A stretch of DNA of 64,000 bases from Berkiella sp964594635 (lineage in GTDB: Bacteria; Pseudomonadota; Gammaproteobacteria; Berkiellales; Berkiellaceae), in NCBI GenBank assembly GCA_964594635.1, contig CAZQMV010000010.1, positions 1 to 64,000 on the forward strand. Reading direction: 5' to 3'. The position numbers were made by a program, and so were the translations under genes. The notes under the pieces are model-generated. The model had not been told where the DNA came from and made no database searches. It saw only the letters and a program-made list of their open reading frames with translations. Below, in pieces: positions 34,184 to 43,890 of the stretch (its first letter is position 1; each line of letters starts with the position of its first letter).

Positions 34184-37100
34184 TTAAATTTTGCTGCGCG
34201 AGGAAGCACCTAATTCAATTTTTTGAATTATGGCTTCCGCTAATTGTGATTGGTTCGACAGAGCTGTCGCTCTTTCCCATTCATGACGATTCGGAATAGG
34301 AAGCCCATTATCAATTCTTGATTTTTCATATGCACTAAAATCAACCACTTTCTTTTCTAGTTCCGTTAGTACGGTTGCTAATAAATCGCCGTGATCGCCA
34401 TGCTGCAAGGTTTGACTAAGCTTGGATAAGCCTTCTCTTGTTTGTGATGCTAATGCAATAGTGAGTAACTGTGGATCTAGTTCAATCACTTCTTTTAACT
34501 TATCGACAAAGGCTTTTCGTTCCTGCCTTCCTATTTCTGAACCCACTTCGCCAAATGTATTATATTCACGAAATAATATGCCAAAAGCTTCATAAGCGGG
34601 TGCATACTTTTCATTCTCTCTTTGTTCTATTTTGCGACGCAGTCTATCAGCATAGTCTTTCAACACTGCCACTTCCACTGTGACCCTTTGAGGTGGTTTA
34701 TCAGAAGTTGGATCATTAAACTGTAATTGTAGAGGGGTTTTATATCGATCAACAATACTCACTACCACCCCTTCTCGCAGATATCCTTGCAAATTGATAT
34801 TCTCGGGCTTATCAGCGTGTAACTGGATAAAATCTAGCGCCATTTTCGATTGTTCGGTCGTTAATTGCGGTGTTACCGATTGCTCTTGTCGACGTGTTTC
34901 TTCAAATGATCTCATAATGGGAGCTTGACGCTTATGATCATAACGTTTAACAAGGGTTTTAACCCCTTCAATACTTTCTTTTTGCTTACGAATTTCTTCA
35001 GCATCAAGAGCGACTTTCATTGTTTGGATCTGTTCTTTAGTCAGTTCTTTTTTCTTCTTGGGCTGTTTACTAATAATCGTTCTCGCTCCATTTTGTAGAG
35101 CGCGGATAGAATTGTGAATAGAGGTGGCTTGACCAATGCCATCCAACTCCGTTTGCAGACCATTTGCAACAGCAACCGCACTTTTCGCAAATTCATAAAA
35201 CTGTGCCACATCAACACCGACAAGATGATGAACTTGCAGTTGTGCAGTAAATGCACTTTTTTCAATCAATAGCTTAGCCTTCGCCTGCTGTAACACCTGA
35301 AGTTGCTTATAAGCGATAGTGCCTTTCTTAGGACGACGTTCCTGCAAATCAATCTCATAAGCAGTCATACTTTGATGAAAGTCAAAAACCAATTTAAGTA
35401 TATCTTGCTTAACAATATTCATCGTCTCTTGAAAAGCGTTGTGCGAAGTTGTCAAAAGATCTAATTGCGCCAATTTTTCAGTGATCTGTTTTAACCTAAC
35501 TTGAATATCAGGTAATAATTGCTGTTGCATTATGCTACTGTCAGTAATAATGCTGAGCAAATATTCCTTATCCGCATCGAAAAATGGCTGATCTTTTGCC
35601 TCCCAATCTTTACCAAAAGCAACCACCACCTTATCAAATTCATTTAAAACTCTTTTTTGCGATTTTTGCATTGTCTCATAATACTGAATAAGTAAGGCTT
35701 GGTTTGGTGCCTCTTTAGAGATCTCATCGAAATAAGCATCAAGCGCATAGCTCAATTTCGCAACGATGCTGTTTAACTTGGCAAGAGCATCTTTTTTTGC
35801 AAATGCATTAAATGCACTTATCATGGTGTTACAACGAAAATCAGTGAATGTTTGACCCACGCTAGCATCACTGAGTATAAAACTATCTTCTGCTTCTTCA
35901 AGATTTGCCTTTAAACGAATAAGCCAAGCTGGATTAATATTAACTTGATCAATCCCTTGCTCTTTAACTACAGTAGGATTAATCGCTAATTCACAACGCA
36001 CACCTAGAGAGATTGCCTTATTAATATATTCATTATATTCCGCCATTTTTTCTGTCGTTCTTTCGGTAATAGCCTTTGCGCGGTTGTAAAAATAGATCCC
36101 TAATGCATACTTATCTTCTTCCGAGAGATCTTCTTTAGACTCCTTTCCTTTAGGTAACTCAGCATTTGGATCCATTACAAAACTAGGTTCTCGCGATTCT
36201 GCATGTGCCGCTTGATAATCAACCCATTCCTTTACCAATTCGTTAGCACGCAAAGGCGTCATATCAGGATCCTGGGAAAGAATCATATTTTTCACCATTC
36301 TTTCTATGACTTTCTGTTCATCCATCGCTTTAAGCAAAAAGGTATAATTGGGTGAACTTTTAACTTGGGAAAGACGAATAGAGGCAACTTCTTTCGATAA
36401 CGGATAGCGTTCCTGTTCCTCATGAGCGACATCTCTCTTTATGACACTCGCAGTGCCAGTTACAAGTTTTTCAGAAAATGCTTCTATCTGATCAGTTTTT
36501 ATAGTCATCTTTGCTTGAATTATTTGCTTGACTTCATGAGCTAATAAGGTTTTAGTCATTTCTGTGATAATGCTTTGCTGAACAACCCTTTCCATCGTCA
36601 AACTCAAAAAAGTCGTTTGAATATCAGCTTTTTGCGCTTTCAATTCTGCTATTTCTTTTTGTGCGTTCAAGGAATTAACATCTAGTTGATTTATTTTTCT
36701 CTGGATCATCTGCAATGATTGTTGCAATTTTCTTAGCTCATATTCAATTTTATTCAATTGATGACGAGCTTTTTTCACTTCTGGATGCTGACCTAGGTTT
36801 TTCTTAACAACTTCTTTCGCTTCTCCTACCAAACGGTTAATCATGATATTTTGTAGTCGTATAAACAAATCGTTATTAATCAGATCTTTTATATTCAGCA
36901 ATTCTTCATGATAGGTTGCTACCGCAAACCTTAAGTGGTTTTCATCCAGTGTTTTTTCATGAGTCATGGGATTCATTTCCCCGTACTCATCAATCATTTT
37001 CAAAATGTACTGCATTTCATCTGCTTCACTCAACCTTAAACTAATAACAAAATTATCTAAGGTGGTTAGCGGGGTATTTAATGGAGACTTCTCCTGATTA

Positions 37101-37948
37101 ATCAGGTTATCGCTGATTGAATTGATCATTTCTAATTGTGAGGCGAGATCTAAAGCGGTAAATTTTTCAATAAAAAAAGGCGTCATATGGTTTTTGAATT
37201 TTGCGGCAGGACTTTCAATGGCTCGCATTTTTGTCAGCTTATTATGCACATGCATTTTAGCAATTCTGCCCCAAGTGCCTGGACCACAGGAAGGATCATC
37301 TTTTTCAGCATCAACCGGCGTATACTGACCATCATTGTGTGCTCTGCGAATATCAAATAATTGCGCGATCACCATCATCTTTTCTTCACGAAGACATTGT
37401 TCACGATTAATTTCATCAGCATTATCCAGTTGCATGAGAGGATCAGAGGCTGCCAACCAAAAATACGCCAGCACTTGACGACCATTGGATTCTCCTGCAG
37501 CAAAAGATAAACCGATATGCCCCGTTGCTTTGGGATCAAGGAAATTTCCAAAATTGCTACCGGGTGCTTCATCCATCAGTGCACGCAGAGCTGCTTTTTG
37601 TTGTTGAATAAGAAGAGGATCATGAGGATTATGTTTTCTTTTTTCAGGATCGGTACGCAAAGTTGGATCGTTCCCCAAAAGAGCAATAATATAATCCTCT
37701 AATTCCTTAATAACAGCTTCGACACCGCCCTTATTATTGAGTACTTCTTGATACTTCTGCTGTAATTCTTTGTAAATACGTAATGATTCAAATGCTTCAT
37801 ACCCTTTAAGCATTGAGGTTTCTCTTTGTTCATTCTCTGTTTGGGGAAATCCTGCACGCAAACGCCTTTGTGCGATCTCTTCAGTGATTATTTCTTGGAT
37901 CAGCTCTTTTTGCTCAACCAGCTGATCTCTGGTCATTTGTCCCCACAT
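34184..37948 (-). CDS. Giant coiled-coil protein, unrecognised
   Basis: About 1254 residues, no family recognised. ATG 37948 is preceded by GGGGAGG at ideal spacing; an ATG at 37999 is in frame but overlaps nothing useful. Long heptad-like stretches (residues ~390-470, ~840-960) suggest coiled coils. A short Cys-containing segment, DDPSCGPGTWGRIAKMHVH (near residue 220), looks like a conserved pocket in an otherwise low-Cys protein. There is no signal peptide or membrane helix, and the C-terminus is basic and polar (GASSRSKI). Size, composition and position beside core genes fit a secreted effector of an intracellular bacterium, but nothing in the sequence proves it. Confidence 0.6.
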   Translation of the reverse strand: MWGQMTRDQLVEQKELIQEIITEEIAQRRLRAGFPQTENEQRETSMLKGYEAFESLRIYKELQQKYQEVLNNKGGVEAVIKELEDYIIALLGNDPTLRTDPEKRKHNPHDPLLIQQQKAALRALMDEAPGSNFGNFLDPKATGHIGLSFAAGESNGRQVLAYFWLAASDPLMQLDNADEINREQCLREEKMMVIAQLFDIRRAHNDGQYTPVDAEKDDPSCGPGTWGRIAKMHVHNKLTKMRAIESPAAKFKNHMTPFFIEKFTALDLASQLEMINSISDNLINQEKSPLNTPLTTLDNFVISLRLSEADEMQYILKMIDEYGEMNPMTHEKTLDENHLRFAVATYHEELLNIKDLINNDLFIRLQNIMINRLVGEAKEVVKKNLGQHPEVKKARHQLNKIEYELRKLQQSLQMIQRKINQLDVNSLNAQKEIAELKAQKADIQTTFLSLTMERVVQQSIITEMTKTLLAHEVKQIIQAKMTIKTDQIEAFSEKLVTGTASVIKRDVAHEEQERYPLSKEVASIRLSQVKSSPNYTFLLKAMDEQKVIERMVKNMILSQDPDMTPLRANELVKEWVDYQAAHAESREPSFVMDPNAELPKGKESKEDLSEEDKYALGIYFYNRAKAITERTTEKMAEYNEYINKAISLGVRCELAINPTVVKEQGIDQVNINPAWLIRLKANLEEAEDSFILSDASVGQTFTDFRCNTMISAFNAFAKKDALAKLNSIVAKLSYALDAYFDEISKEAPNQALLIQYYETMQKSQKRVLNEFDKVVVAFGKDWEAKDQPFFDADKEYLLSIITDSSIMQQQLLPDIQVRLKQITEKLAQLDLLTTSHNAFQETMNIVKQDILKLVFDFHQSMTAYEIDLQERRPKKGTIAYKQLQVLQQAKAKLLIEKSAFTAQLQVHHLVGVDVAQFYEFAKSAVAVANGLQTELDGIGQATSIHNSIRALQNGARTIISKQPKKKKELTKEQIQTMKVALDAEEIRKQKESIEGVKTLVKRYDHKRQAPIMRSFEETRRQEQSVTPQLTTEQSKMALDFIQLHADKPENINLQGYLREGVVVSIVDRYKTPLQLQFNDPTSDKPPQRVTVEVAVLKDYADRLRRKIEQRENEKYAPAYEAFGILFREYNTFGEVGSEIGRQERKAFVDKLKEVIELDPQLLTIALASQTREGLSKLSQTLQHGDHGDLLATVLTELEKKVVDFSAYEKSRIDNGLPIPNRHEWERATALSNQSQLAEAIIQKIELGASSRSKI

Positions 37949-38050
37949 GCGTACCTCCCCGTTAAGGGTTACGTTCTTTAATCTATATAGGTGAGACATC
38001 TGAAGGTGGGATTAGTTTAAGAATAAGTGTGCACTATCACACAATGAGTG

Positions 38051-38437
38051 TTATTTGGGTTGGAGTGCGTGAACGATCATCTTATTCGCCATTGGAAAGG
38101 GTAAGCAGAGCAGTTCGTGGGGTTGTACCCATTTCACCATCTGGCCTTCACAGCCGCGTGCTTCCCCTGAAAAACCAGTGATTTTATGAACGATTAAAGC
38201 GACCGCTTTATCATGATAATCATGCTCAACAACCATCCATGGCTCATGATGAGTAACGGTAATTCCCACTTCTTCGAACAGTTCGCGTTTGAGTGCTTGG
38301 CTTTCACTTTCGTTGGCTTCGATCTTGCCACCGGGAAATTCCCAGCAATCGCCTTGATGCTGATGGGCTAAGCGCTTTGCGACCAGCACTTGCCCACTTT
38401 CGTTAATAACGACACCAACGGCAACTGGGATCCTCAT
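38051..38437 (-). CDS. mutT: 8-oxo-dGTP pyrophosphohydrolase MutT
   Basis: 128-residue Nudix hydrolase that removes oxidised dGTP. The Nudix box GGKIEANESESQALKRELFEEVGI matches GX5EX7REUXEEXGU. FPGG and the Trp/Asn-type nucleotide pocket resemble E. coli MutT (129 aa). Its start overlaps the secA stop by four bases, the usual secA-mutT order. Confidence 0.94.
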   Translation of the reverse strand: MRIPVAVGVVINESGQVLVAKRLAHQHQGDCWEFPGGKIEANESESQALKRELFEEVGITVTHHEPWMVVEHDYHDKAVALIVHKITGFSGEARGCEGQMVKWVQPHELLCLPFPMANKMIVHALQPK

Positions 38438-41178
38438 CCAATGCGTCCATGACAGTGTTTAAATTTCTTGCCAGAGCCACAAGGGCAATTTTCGTTACGG
38501 CCTACTTTTGGTGAAGACACCATAGAAGCGCTAGAGCTAGAGCCACCATTTGCCACTAATTTTGGCTGCATTTGCATGGCTTCTTCTTCTGAAATTGCAA
38601 TGCTGCTAGCATCTGGATGACGAAACTCCATCGCTTGATTATTGAATTCACGACGTTCAGCATCTTGTGCTTCTGCGGCTTCAATATCTGCAGCAGCATC
38701 AATCTCAACCATCGTTAAAATGCTCACTACTTGACGTTTAATGCTCTCAAGCAATGCCGTGAATAAGTTAAAAGCTTCACGTTTATATTCTTGACGTGGA
38801 TCTTTTTGCGCATAACCGCGTAAGAAAATACTTTGACGCAAATATTCCATTTGTGAAAGATGATCTTTCCAATGAGAATCCAGTGCATGCAACATCACAG
38901 ATTTTTCAAAGCGACGCATCATTTCACTGCCAATGCGGGCTTCCTTTTCTTCATAGATGCGAGTGAATTCTTTTCGGATCCGTTCCCTTAACAATTCTTC
39001 ATGTAAATCTTTTTCAGACTCTAACCATTGGCGAAGTGGTAGCTTCAGACCAAAATCAGCATCCAAGGTTTTTTCCAAACCTTCCACATCCCACATATCT
39101 TCAACGCTAAGCGGAGGAATATATTCTGAAATCACACTTTCCACGACGGATTCACGAACCGAGGCAATATTCTCTGAAATGTCTTCTGTGACCATTAACG
39201 CGTCACGTTGATCGTACATGACCTTACGTTGATCATTGGCAACGTTGTCATATTCAAGCAACTGCTTACGAATATCAAAGTTATGACCTTCGACTTTTCG
39301 TTGTGCATTTTCAATTGCACGTGATACCCATGGGTGAGTAATCGATTCACCCTTTTGTACCCCTAAACGGCGCATTAAACCGGTCATTTTATCAGAGCCG
39401 AAAATACGCATCAGATTGTCTTCTAAAGAGAGGTAAAAACGTGAAGAACCAGGATCACCTTGACGTCCTGCTCGACCACGTAGCTGATTATCAATTCGGC
39501 GAGATTCATGTCGCTCGGTACCAATAATATGCAAACCACCCGCCTTCACAACGGCATCATGACGTATTTGCCAATCTTTTTTGATTTGTTCAATTTGTTC
39601 ATGCGTTGGTTCAGAAATTGCACGAATATCGGCATCTTTAGAACCACCTAGCACGATGTCTGTTCCTCGACCTGCCATGTTGGTTGCGATGGTGACGGTA
39701 CCTGGACGCCCTGCTTCAGCAATGATTTGTGCTTCTTGATCATGGAATTTGGCATTTAACACTTGGTGTTTAATTTTATGTTGCTGCAAAATACTTGAGA
39801 GTAATTCTGAGGTTTCGATGGAAGCAGTCCCCACTAATACGGGACGTCCTAATTTCACACTTTCTTTGATCTCATCAATGATCGATTCAAATTTTTCTTC
39901 TTTGGTTAAATAGATCACATCAGCATGATCTTGACGAACACAAGGTTTGTTCGTTGGGATCACTACCACTTCTAAACCATAGATTTGCTGAAACTCATAA
40001 GCTTCGGTATCAGCAGTACCCGTCATGCCCGCTAATTTGTCATATAATCTGAAAAAGTTCTGGAACGTAATGGAAGCCAATGTTTGGTTTTCGCTTTGAA
40101 TGGCCACACGTTCTTTCGCTTCAACGGCTTGATGTAAACCATCAGACCAACGACGCCCTGGCATAGTACGTCCGGTGTGTTCATCAACAATCACGACTTC
40201 GTTGTTATGGACGAGATAATCCACATCACGTTTAAAAATCGCATGGGCACGTAGGCTTGCATTTAAATGATGCAATAAACCGATATGTGCTGGGTCATAA
40301 AGGCTTTTACCGCTATTTAATAACCCATCTTTCACTAATAAAGCTTCAACCCGATTATGACCTTCTTCGGTCAAGTAAATTTGCTTAGCCTTTTCATCAA
40401 TAGAATAATCACCAGGACCATCTTTGACTTTTTGTGCTGTTAATTGTGGCGCGATTTCATTCATTTTTATGTAAAGATCGGAGCTGTCTTCAGCTTGGCC
40501 TGAAATAATTAATGGTGTGCGCGCTTCATCTACTAAAATCGAGTCGACTTCATCGACGATTGCAAAAGAGAGTTCTCTTTGTAAACACTCTTCCGTGGTA
40601 AAGGCCATTTTATTACGCAAATAATCAAAGCCTAATTCATTATTGGTGGCATAAACCACATCGCATAGATAGCTTTGTTTTTTCACTTCTTGACGCATTC
40701 TAGGAACAACTACGCCGATGGTTAAACCCAGCGCACGATATAACGGTCCCATCCACTGCGGATCACGACGTGCCAAGTAATCGTTTACGGTAACCACATG
40801 AACGGATTTACCCGATAAGGTGTTTAAATAAACGGGCAAGGTTGCGGTTAAGGTTTTACCTTCACCGGTAGACATTTCGGCAATTTTACCATCATGTAAA
40901 ACCATACCGCCGATAAGCTGCACATCAAAATGGCGCATATTCAAGGTACGCTTGCTGGCTTCACGAACCAAAGCAAACGCTTCCGGTAATAATTGATTCA
41001 GGGTCTCACCCTTTTGGAAACGAGCTTTAAACTCTACCGTCTTTTGTAAAATGTCATCGTCACTCAGCTTTTCATAGCTGGGTTCTAAAGCGTTTATTTG
41101 CTCTACATTTTTTCGATAACGCTTAATTAAGCGCTGATTACGGCTACCAAAAATGGCTTTTAAGAATCCACTAAACAT
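38434..41178 (-). CDS. secA: Preprotein translocase ATPase SecA
   Basis: Motor of the Sec export pathway, 914 residues. Walker A is MSTGEGKTL (~104), the DEAD-type box is VDEVDSILVDEARTPLIISG, and NMAGRGTDIVLGG and QLRGRAGRQGDPGSS are helicase motifs. The C-terminal zinc motif CPCGSGKKFKHCHG binds SecB and ribosomes. No domain is missing. Confidence 0.98.
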   Translation of the reverse strand: MFSGFLKAIFGSRNQRLIKRYRKNVEQINALEPSYEKLSDDDILQKTVEFKARFQKGETLNQLLPEAFALVREASKRTLNMRHFDVQLIGGMVLHDGKIAEMSTGEGKTLTATLPVYLNTLSGKSVHVVTVNDYLARRDPQWMGPLYRALGLTIGVVVPRMRQEVKKQSYLCDVVYATNNELGFDYLRNKMAFTTEECLQRELSFAIVDEVDSILVDEARTPLIISGQAEDSSDLYIKMNEIAPQLTAQKVKDGPGDYSIDEKAKQIYLTEEGHNRVEALLVKDGLLNSGKSLYDPAHIGLLHHLNASLRAHAIFKRDVDYLVHNNEVVIVDEHTGRTMPGRRWSDGLHQAVEAKERVAIQSENQTLASITFQNFFRLYDKLAGMTGTADTEAYEFQQIYGLEVVVIPTNKPCVRQDHADVIYLTKEEKFESIIDEIKESVKLGRPVLVGTASIETSELLSSILQQHKIKHQVLNAKFHDQEAQIIAEAGRPGTVTIATNMAGRGTDIVLGGSKDADIRAISEPTHEQIEQIKKDWQIRHDAVVKAGGLHIIGTERHESRRIDNQLRGRAGRQGDPGSSRFYLSLEDNLMRIFGSDKMTGLMRRLGVQKGESITHPWVSRAIENAQRKVEGHNFDIRKQLLEYDNVANDQRKVMYDQRDALMVTEDISENIASVRESVVESVISEYIPPLSVEDMWDVEGLEKTLDADFGLKLPLRQWLESEKDLHEELLRERIRKEFTRIYEEKEARIGSEMMRRFEKSVMLHALDSHWKDHLSQMEYLRQSIFLRGYAQKDPRQEYKREAFNLFTALLESIKRQVVSILTMVEIDAAADIEAAEAQDAERREFNNQAMEFRHPDASSIAISEEEAMQMQPKLVANGGSSSSASMVSSPKVGRNENCPCGSGKKFKHCHGRIG

Positions 41179-41294
41179 ATCGCTTCCATCATTTTCTATG
41201 AGACTTGATTAACCAGGGCAGCCTAATTTGCACTGGTTGGCATCTTGCAAATATATCATATCTAAGGACATTTTATCCCAGGGAATAAAATTTA

Positions 41295-42212
41295 TTAAGT
41301 TGACTTATTTCTTTTAAAGTCCGGGAAATACTCCCCCGGATCAACAGCTTGACCATTTTTATGTACTTCTAAGTGTAGATGGGGACCAGTTGAGCGGCCA
41401 CTTGAGCCTAAGAGCGAAATGGTCTGTCCTTTGCGGACCACTTGGCCCTGCCTAACCAGGAGTTCTTTGTTATGGCCATAGCGTGTGGTTAAGCCATTAC
41501 TATGTTTGATTTCAACAAATTGCCCATAGCCACCCTTGGTATCAGCAAAGCTAACCACCCCAGCTGCAAGGGCTTTGATTTCAGCACCTTCTTTACCTGC
41601 GATATCAACACCACCATGCCAAGCTTTACGCCCGGTAAAGGGATCGTAGCGAGGACCATAAAAAGAAGAGATCCAACCGTTGGTGACGGCTTTACCCACT
41701 CCGGTAAAGCTCAATTCAACTTGCCCCCAATGCATTTGCAAGGTTTGGTGCAAAGTAATCAATTGGGCATAGCGTTTATCGAGCATGGCACTCAATTGGT
41801 GGATAGTCGTCAGTAATTCTTCGTGGGTATTCTCGCGCATGAAAGTGCCGCCTACGGGTACATCATGGCTAAAATCAAACTCTTGCGGATCAAGACGCGC
41901 AGATAAAACAAGCCGCTCCCCCAAAGCATTGATCCGCATTAGATTAGCTTCAATACGGCCAATATGCTGAGTTAACACGCGTAAATGTTCTTCTGTTAGC
42001 TCATTCAAAGAGGCTTGTGGTGAGATGCTAATGGGATCAACCATGGCATACTTGGCCATTTTCAAGCTAGCCAAATGGTAGCCAACCCACAACGCACCGA
42101 AAACAACCAGGATCATGCCTAAAAAAATCAAGAGCCCTGTTTGATAGCTGATTTGGAAACTATGCTTTAAACGCATAGAATGGAGACTTGGTGTTTCAAC
42201 ATGATGCTTCAT
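41295..42212 (-). CDS. M23-family murein endopeptidase with N-terminal membrane anchor
   Basis: About 305 residues. The N-terminal helix (TGLLIFLGMILVVFGALWVGYHL) would anchor it in the inner membrane. A helical stalk (~60-170) is followed by the LytM/M23 domain with HGGVD (~199), HxH in HLHLEV (~280) and GYGQFVEIKHSNGLTTRYGH between them; the metal ligands are complete. ATG 42212 has GAGG six bases upstream; an ATG at 42224 is in frame. It is divergent from dciA with overlapping start regions. Placed between lpxC and secA, as in relatives, it probably trims peptidoglycan or regulates hydrolysis. Confidence 0.9.
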   Translation of the reverse strand: MKHHVETPSLHSMRLKHSFQISYQTGLLIFLGMILVVFGALWVGYHLASLKMAKYAMVDPISISPQASLNELTEEHLRVLTQHIGRIEANLMRINALGERLVLSARLDPQEFDFSHDVPVGGTFMRENTHEELLTTIHQLSAMLDKRYAQLITLHQTLQMHWGQVELSFTGVGKAVTNGWISSFYGPRYDPFTGRKAWHGGVDIAGKEGAEIKALAAGVVSFADTKGGYGQFVEIKHSNGLTTRYGHNKELLVRQGQVVRKGQTISLLGSSGRSTGPHLHLEVHKNGQAVDPGEYFPDFKRNKST

Positions 42213-42685
42213 CCATGACCTCATCGAGTTATCTTGTCGGCAATCTTCTTAATGGCGAGAGTTCTACCTTAGCTAAATTAATCGAGCAAGCCCAAGCTAT
42301 TTCGGCTTTAAACAACACTTTAACGCAAGTACTCGACTCTGAACTAATAGCACATTGCAAGGTTGGATACTACGATAAGGGCGTTTTAACCTTACTTGCG
42401 CAAAGCGCCGCTTATGCAACCCGCTTGCGCTATTTCGCCCCCACCTTACTAAGCAAGTTACGTGCCTATAAAGATTGGGTTGGGTTATGCTCTATTCAAG
42501 TTAAAGTGGAAACCTTTGTGGTTCCGACTGTTGAACAACTCGCCCCTGTACCCGAAATCAAAATCCCCAAAAAACTCTCGGCGGAGAATGCCGAACGAAT
42601 TCAGTCATTAGCTGATTCTCTACGAACAGATGATCCGAATGATAAGTTGGTGGCGAGTTTGGAGAGATTGGCGAAGCATAAGTGA
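42191..42685 (+). CDS. dciA: DciA-type DUF721 protein, replicative helicase loader
   Basis: A ~164-residue protein of the DUF721/DciA family: QVLDSELIAHCKVGYYDKGVLTLLAQSAAYATRLRYFAPTLLSKL is the characteristic RNA/DNA-binding-like fold. DciA replaces DnaC-type loaders of DnaB in most bacteria. Start is uncertain: GTG 42191 has GGAGA just upstream, while ATG 42215 has no ribosome site but avoids overlap with the divergent peptidase gene. It is the only plus-strand gene in the dcw-secA region. Confidence 0.82.
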   Translation: MFQHDASSMTSSSYLVGNLLNGESSTLAKLIEQAQAISALNNTLTQVLDSELIAHCKVGYYDKGVLTLLAQSAAYATRLRYFAPTLLSKLRAYKDWVGLCSIQVKVETFVVPTVEQLAPVPEIKIPKKLSAENAERIQSLADSLRTDDPNDKLVASLERLAKHK

Positions 42686-42693
42686 CAACCCTC

Positions 42694-42887
42694 TAAATCC
42701 CTTAAATCCCCCGCTTGCTGAATACAGCAAGCGGCCCCCTTTATAAAAGTGGGCTAATGCGCTTCGCGCTCGCTCGAACTGAACACATGTAGAATACGAA
42801 CAATGCTTCGTGAGCGAAGCGAACAAACCGCCCACTTTTGTAAAGGGGGCGGCGAGTGAAACGAGCGGGGGATTTAAGCGGGATTTA
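42694..42887. mobile_element. MITE-like ~194-bp long imperfect hairpin
   Basis: The left arm (42694-42754) starts TAAATCCCTTAAATCCCCCG and ends CCCCCTTTATAAAAGTGGGC. The right arm (42830-42887) is its reverse complement with few changes (GCCCACTTTTGTAAAGGGGGC ... GGGATTTA). Inner parts (GCGCTTCGCGCTCG and GAGCGAAGC) also pair, so the whole element folds on itself. There is no coding capacity. It separates the convergent dciA and lpxC stops and may also terminate transcription from both sides. Confidence 0.75.
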
Positions 42888-42896
42888 ATGGGTTAT

Positions 42897-43823
42897 TTAA
42901 ACTGGAACCGGCTCGCCCAACAACTCTGGCGCCGCATACGTAATCGGTGCTTTTTGCTTATCTTCAAAGCTCACGATTTCATAAGCATTTTCTTCAGCAA
43001 GTAACGCACGAATTAATTTATTGTTCAGCGTATGACCTGATTTGACGCCGTGGAATGCGCCAATTAAACCATGACCTAACAAATATAAATCACCGATAGC
43101 ATCGAGTACTTTATGACGAACAAACTCATCGTCATAACGCAAACCATCTTCGTTCAATACTTTGTATTCATCTAAAACAATGGCGTTATCCAAACTCGCA
43201 CCAGACGCTAAATTTTTAGCTCTGAGCCATTCAAAATCGGATAAGAAACCAAAGGTTCTCGCGCGGCTTACTTGTTTGATATAAGCCATGGAGGTGAAAT
43301 CTAAAGTGGATTTCTGGCCGCCATTACGGAAAACAGGATGATCGAAATCGATAGTAAAGGATACTTTGAAGCCATCGAAGGGTTCAATGCGAGCAATTTT
43401 ATCGCCTTCACGCACTTCCACTGCTTTTTTGATTTTGATAAAACGCTTGGGAGCAGACTGCTCCTTTATACCAGCTGACTGAATCAAAAAGACGAATGGT
43501 CCTGAGCTGCCATCCATAATGGGCACTTCAGGCGCGCTTAATTCAATAATCGCGTTATCGATGCCAAGACCTGCCATTGCTGACAAGAGATGTTCAACGG
43601 TTCCAACTCGCACGCCATCTTTAACAAGCGTCGTGCAAAATGAGGTGTCGCCCACATATTCCGGTCTTGCGGGGATCTCAACGGGCGGGACACAATCTGT
43701 CCGCACAAACACAATCCCGCTGTTAGCAGGTGCCGGGAGCAGGGTTAGGAATACCTTTTGACCAGTATGCACCCCAACCCCAGTTGCCCGAATTACATTC
43801 TTTAATGTTCGTTGCTTAAACAT
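42897..43823 (-). CDS. lpxC: UDP-3-O-acyl-N-acetylglucosamine deacetylase LpxC
   Basis: Zinc enzyme committing step of lipid A synthesis, 308 residues. Zinc ligands are in VEHLLSAMAGLGIDN (His ~79) and RHKVLDAIGD (His and Asp ~237/241), and FHGVKSGHTLNN carries the catalytic His. It indicates an LPS-bearing outer membrane. It has its own probable promoter between ftsZ and its start. Confidence 0.97.
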   Translation of the reverse strand: MFKQRTLKNVIRATGVGVHTGQKVFLTLLPAPANSGIVFVRTDCVPPVEIPARPEYVGDTSFCTTLVKDGVRVGTVEHLLSAMAGLGIDNAIIELSAPEVPIMDGSSGPFVFLIQSAGIKEQSAPKRFIKIKKAVEVREGDKIARIEPFDGFKVSFTIDFDHPVFRNGGQKSTLDFTSMAYIKQVSRARTFGFLSDFEWLRAKNLASGASLDNAIVLDEYKVLNEDGLRYDDEFVRHKVLDAIGDLYLLGHGLIGAFHGVKSGHTLNNKLIRALLAEENAYEIVSFEDKQKAPITYAAPELLGEPVPV

Positions 43824-43870
43824 GCCACCCGCTTTCCTCTAAGTAACCTATACAATGATTGATGGGCATC

Positions 43871-43876
43871 ATTATA
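43871..43876 (-). promoter_or_regulatory. Predicted lpxC promoter -10 box
   Basis: A perfect TATAAT on the minus strand 48 bp before lpxC; the -35 region is poor. It suggests partial uncoupling of lpxC from the dcw transcript. Confidence 0.4.
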
Positions 43877-43890
43877 CATCTAATCTACGT

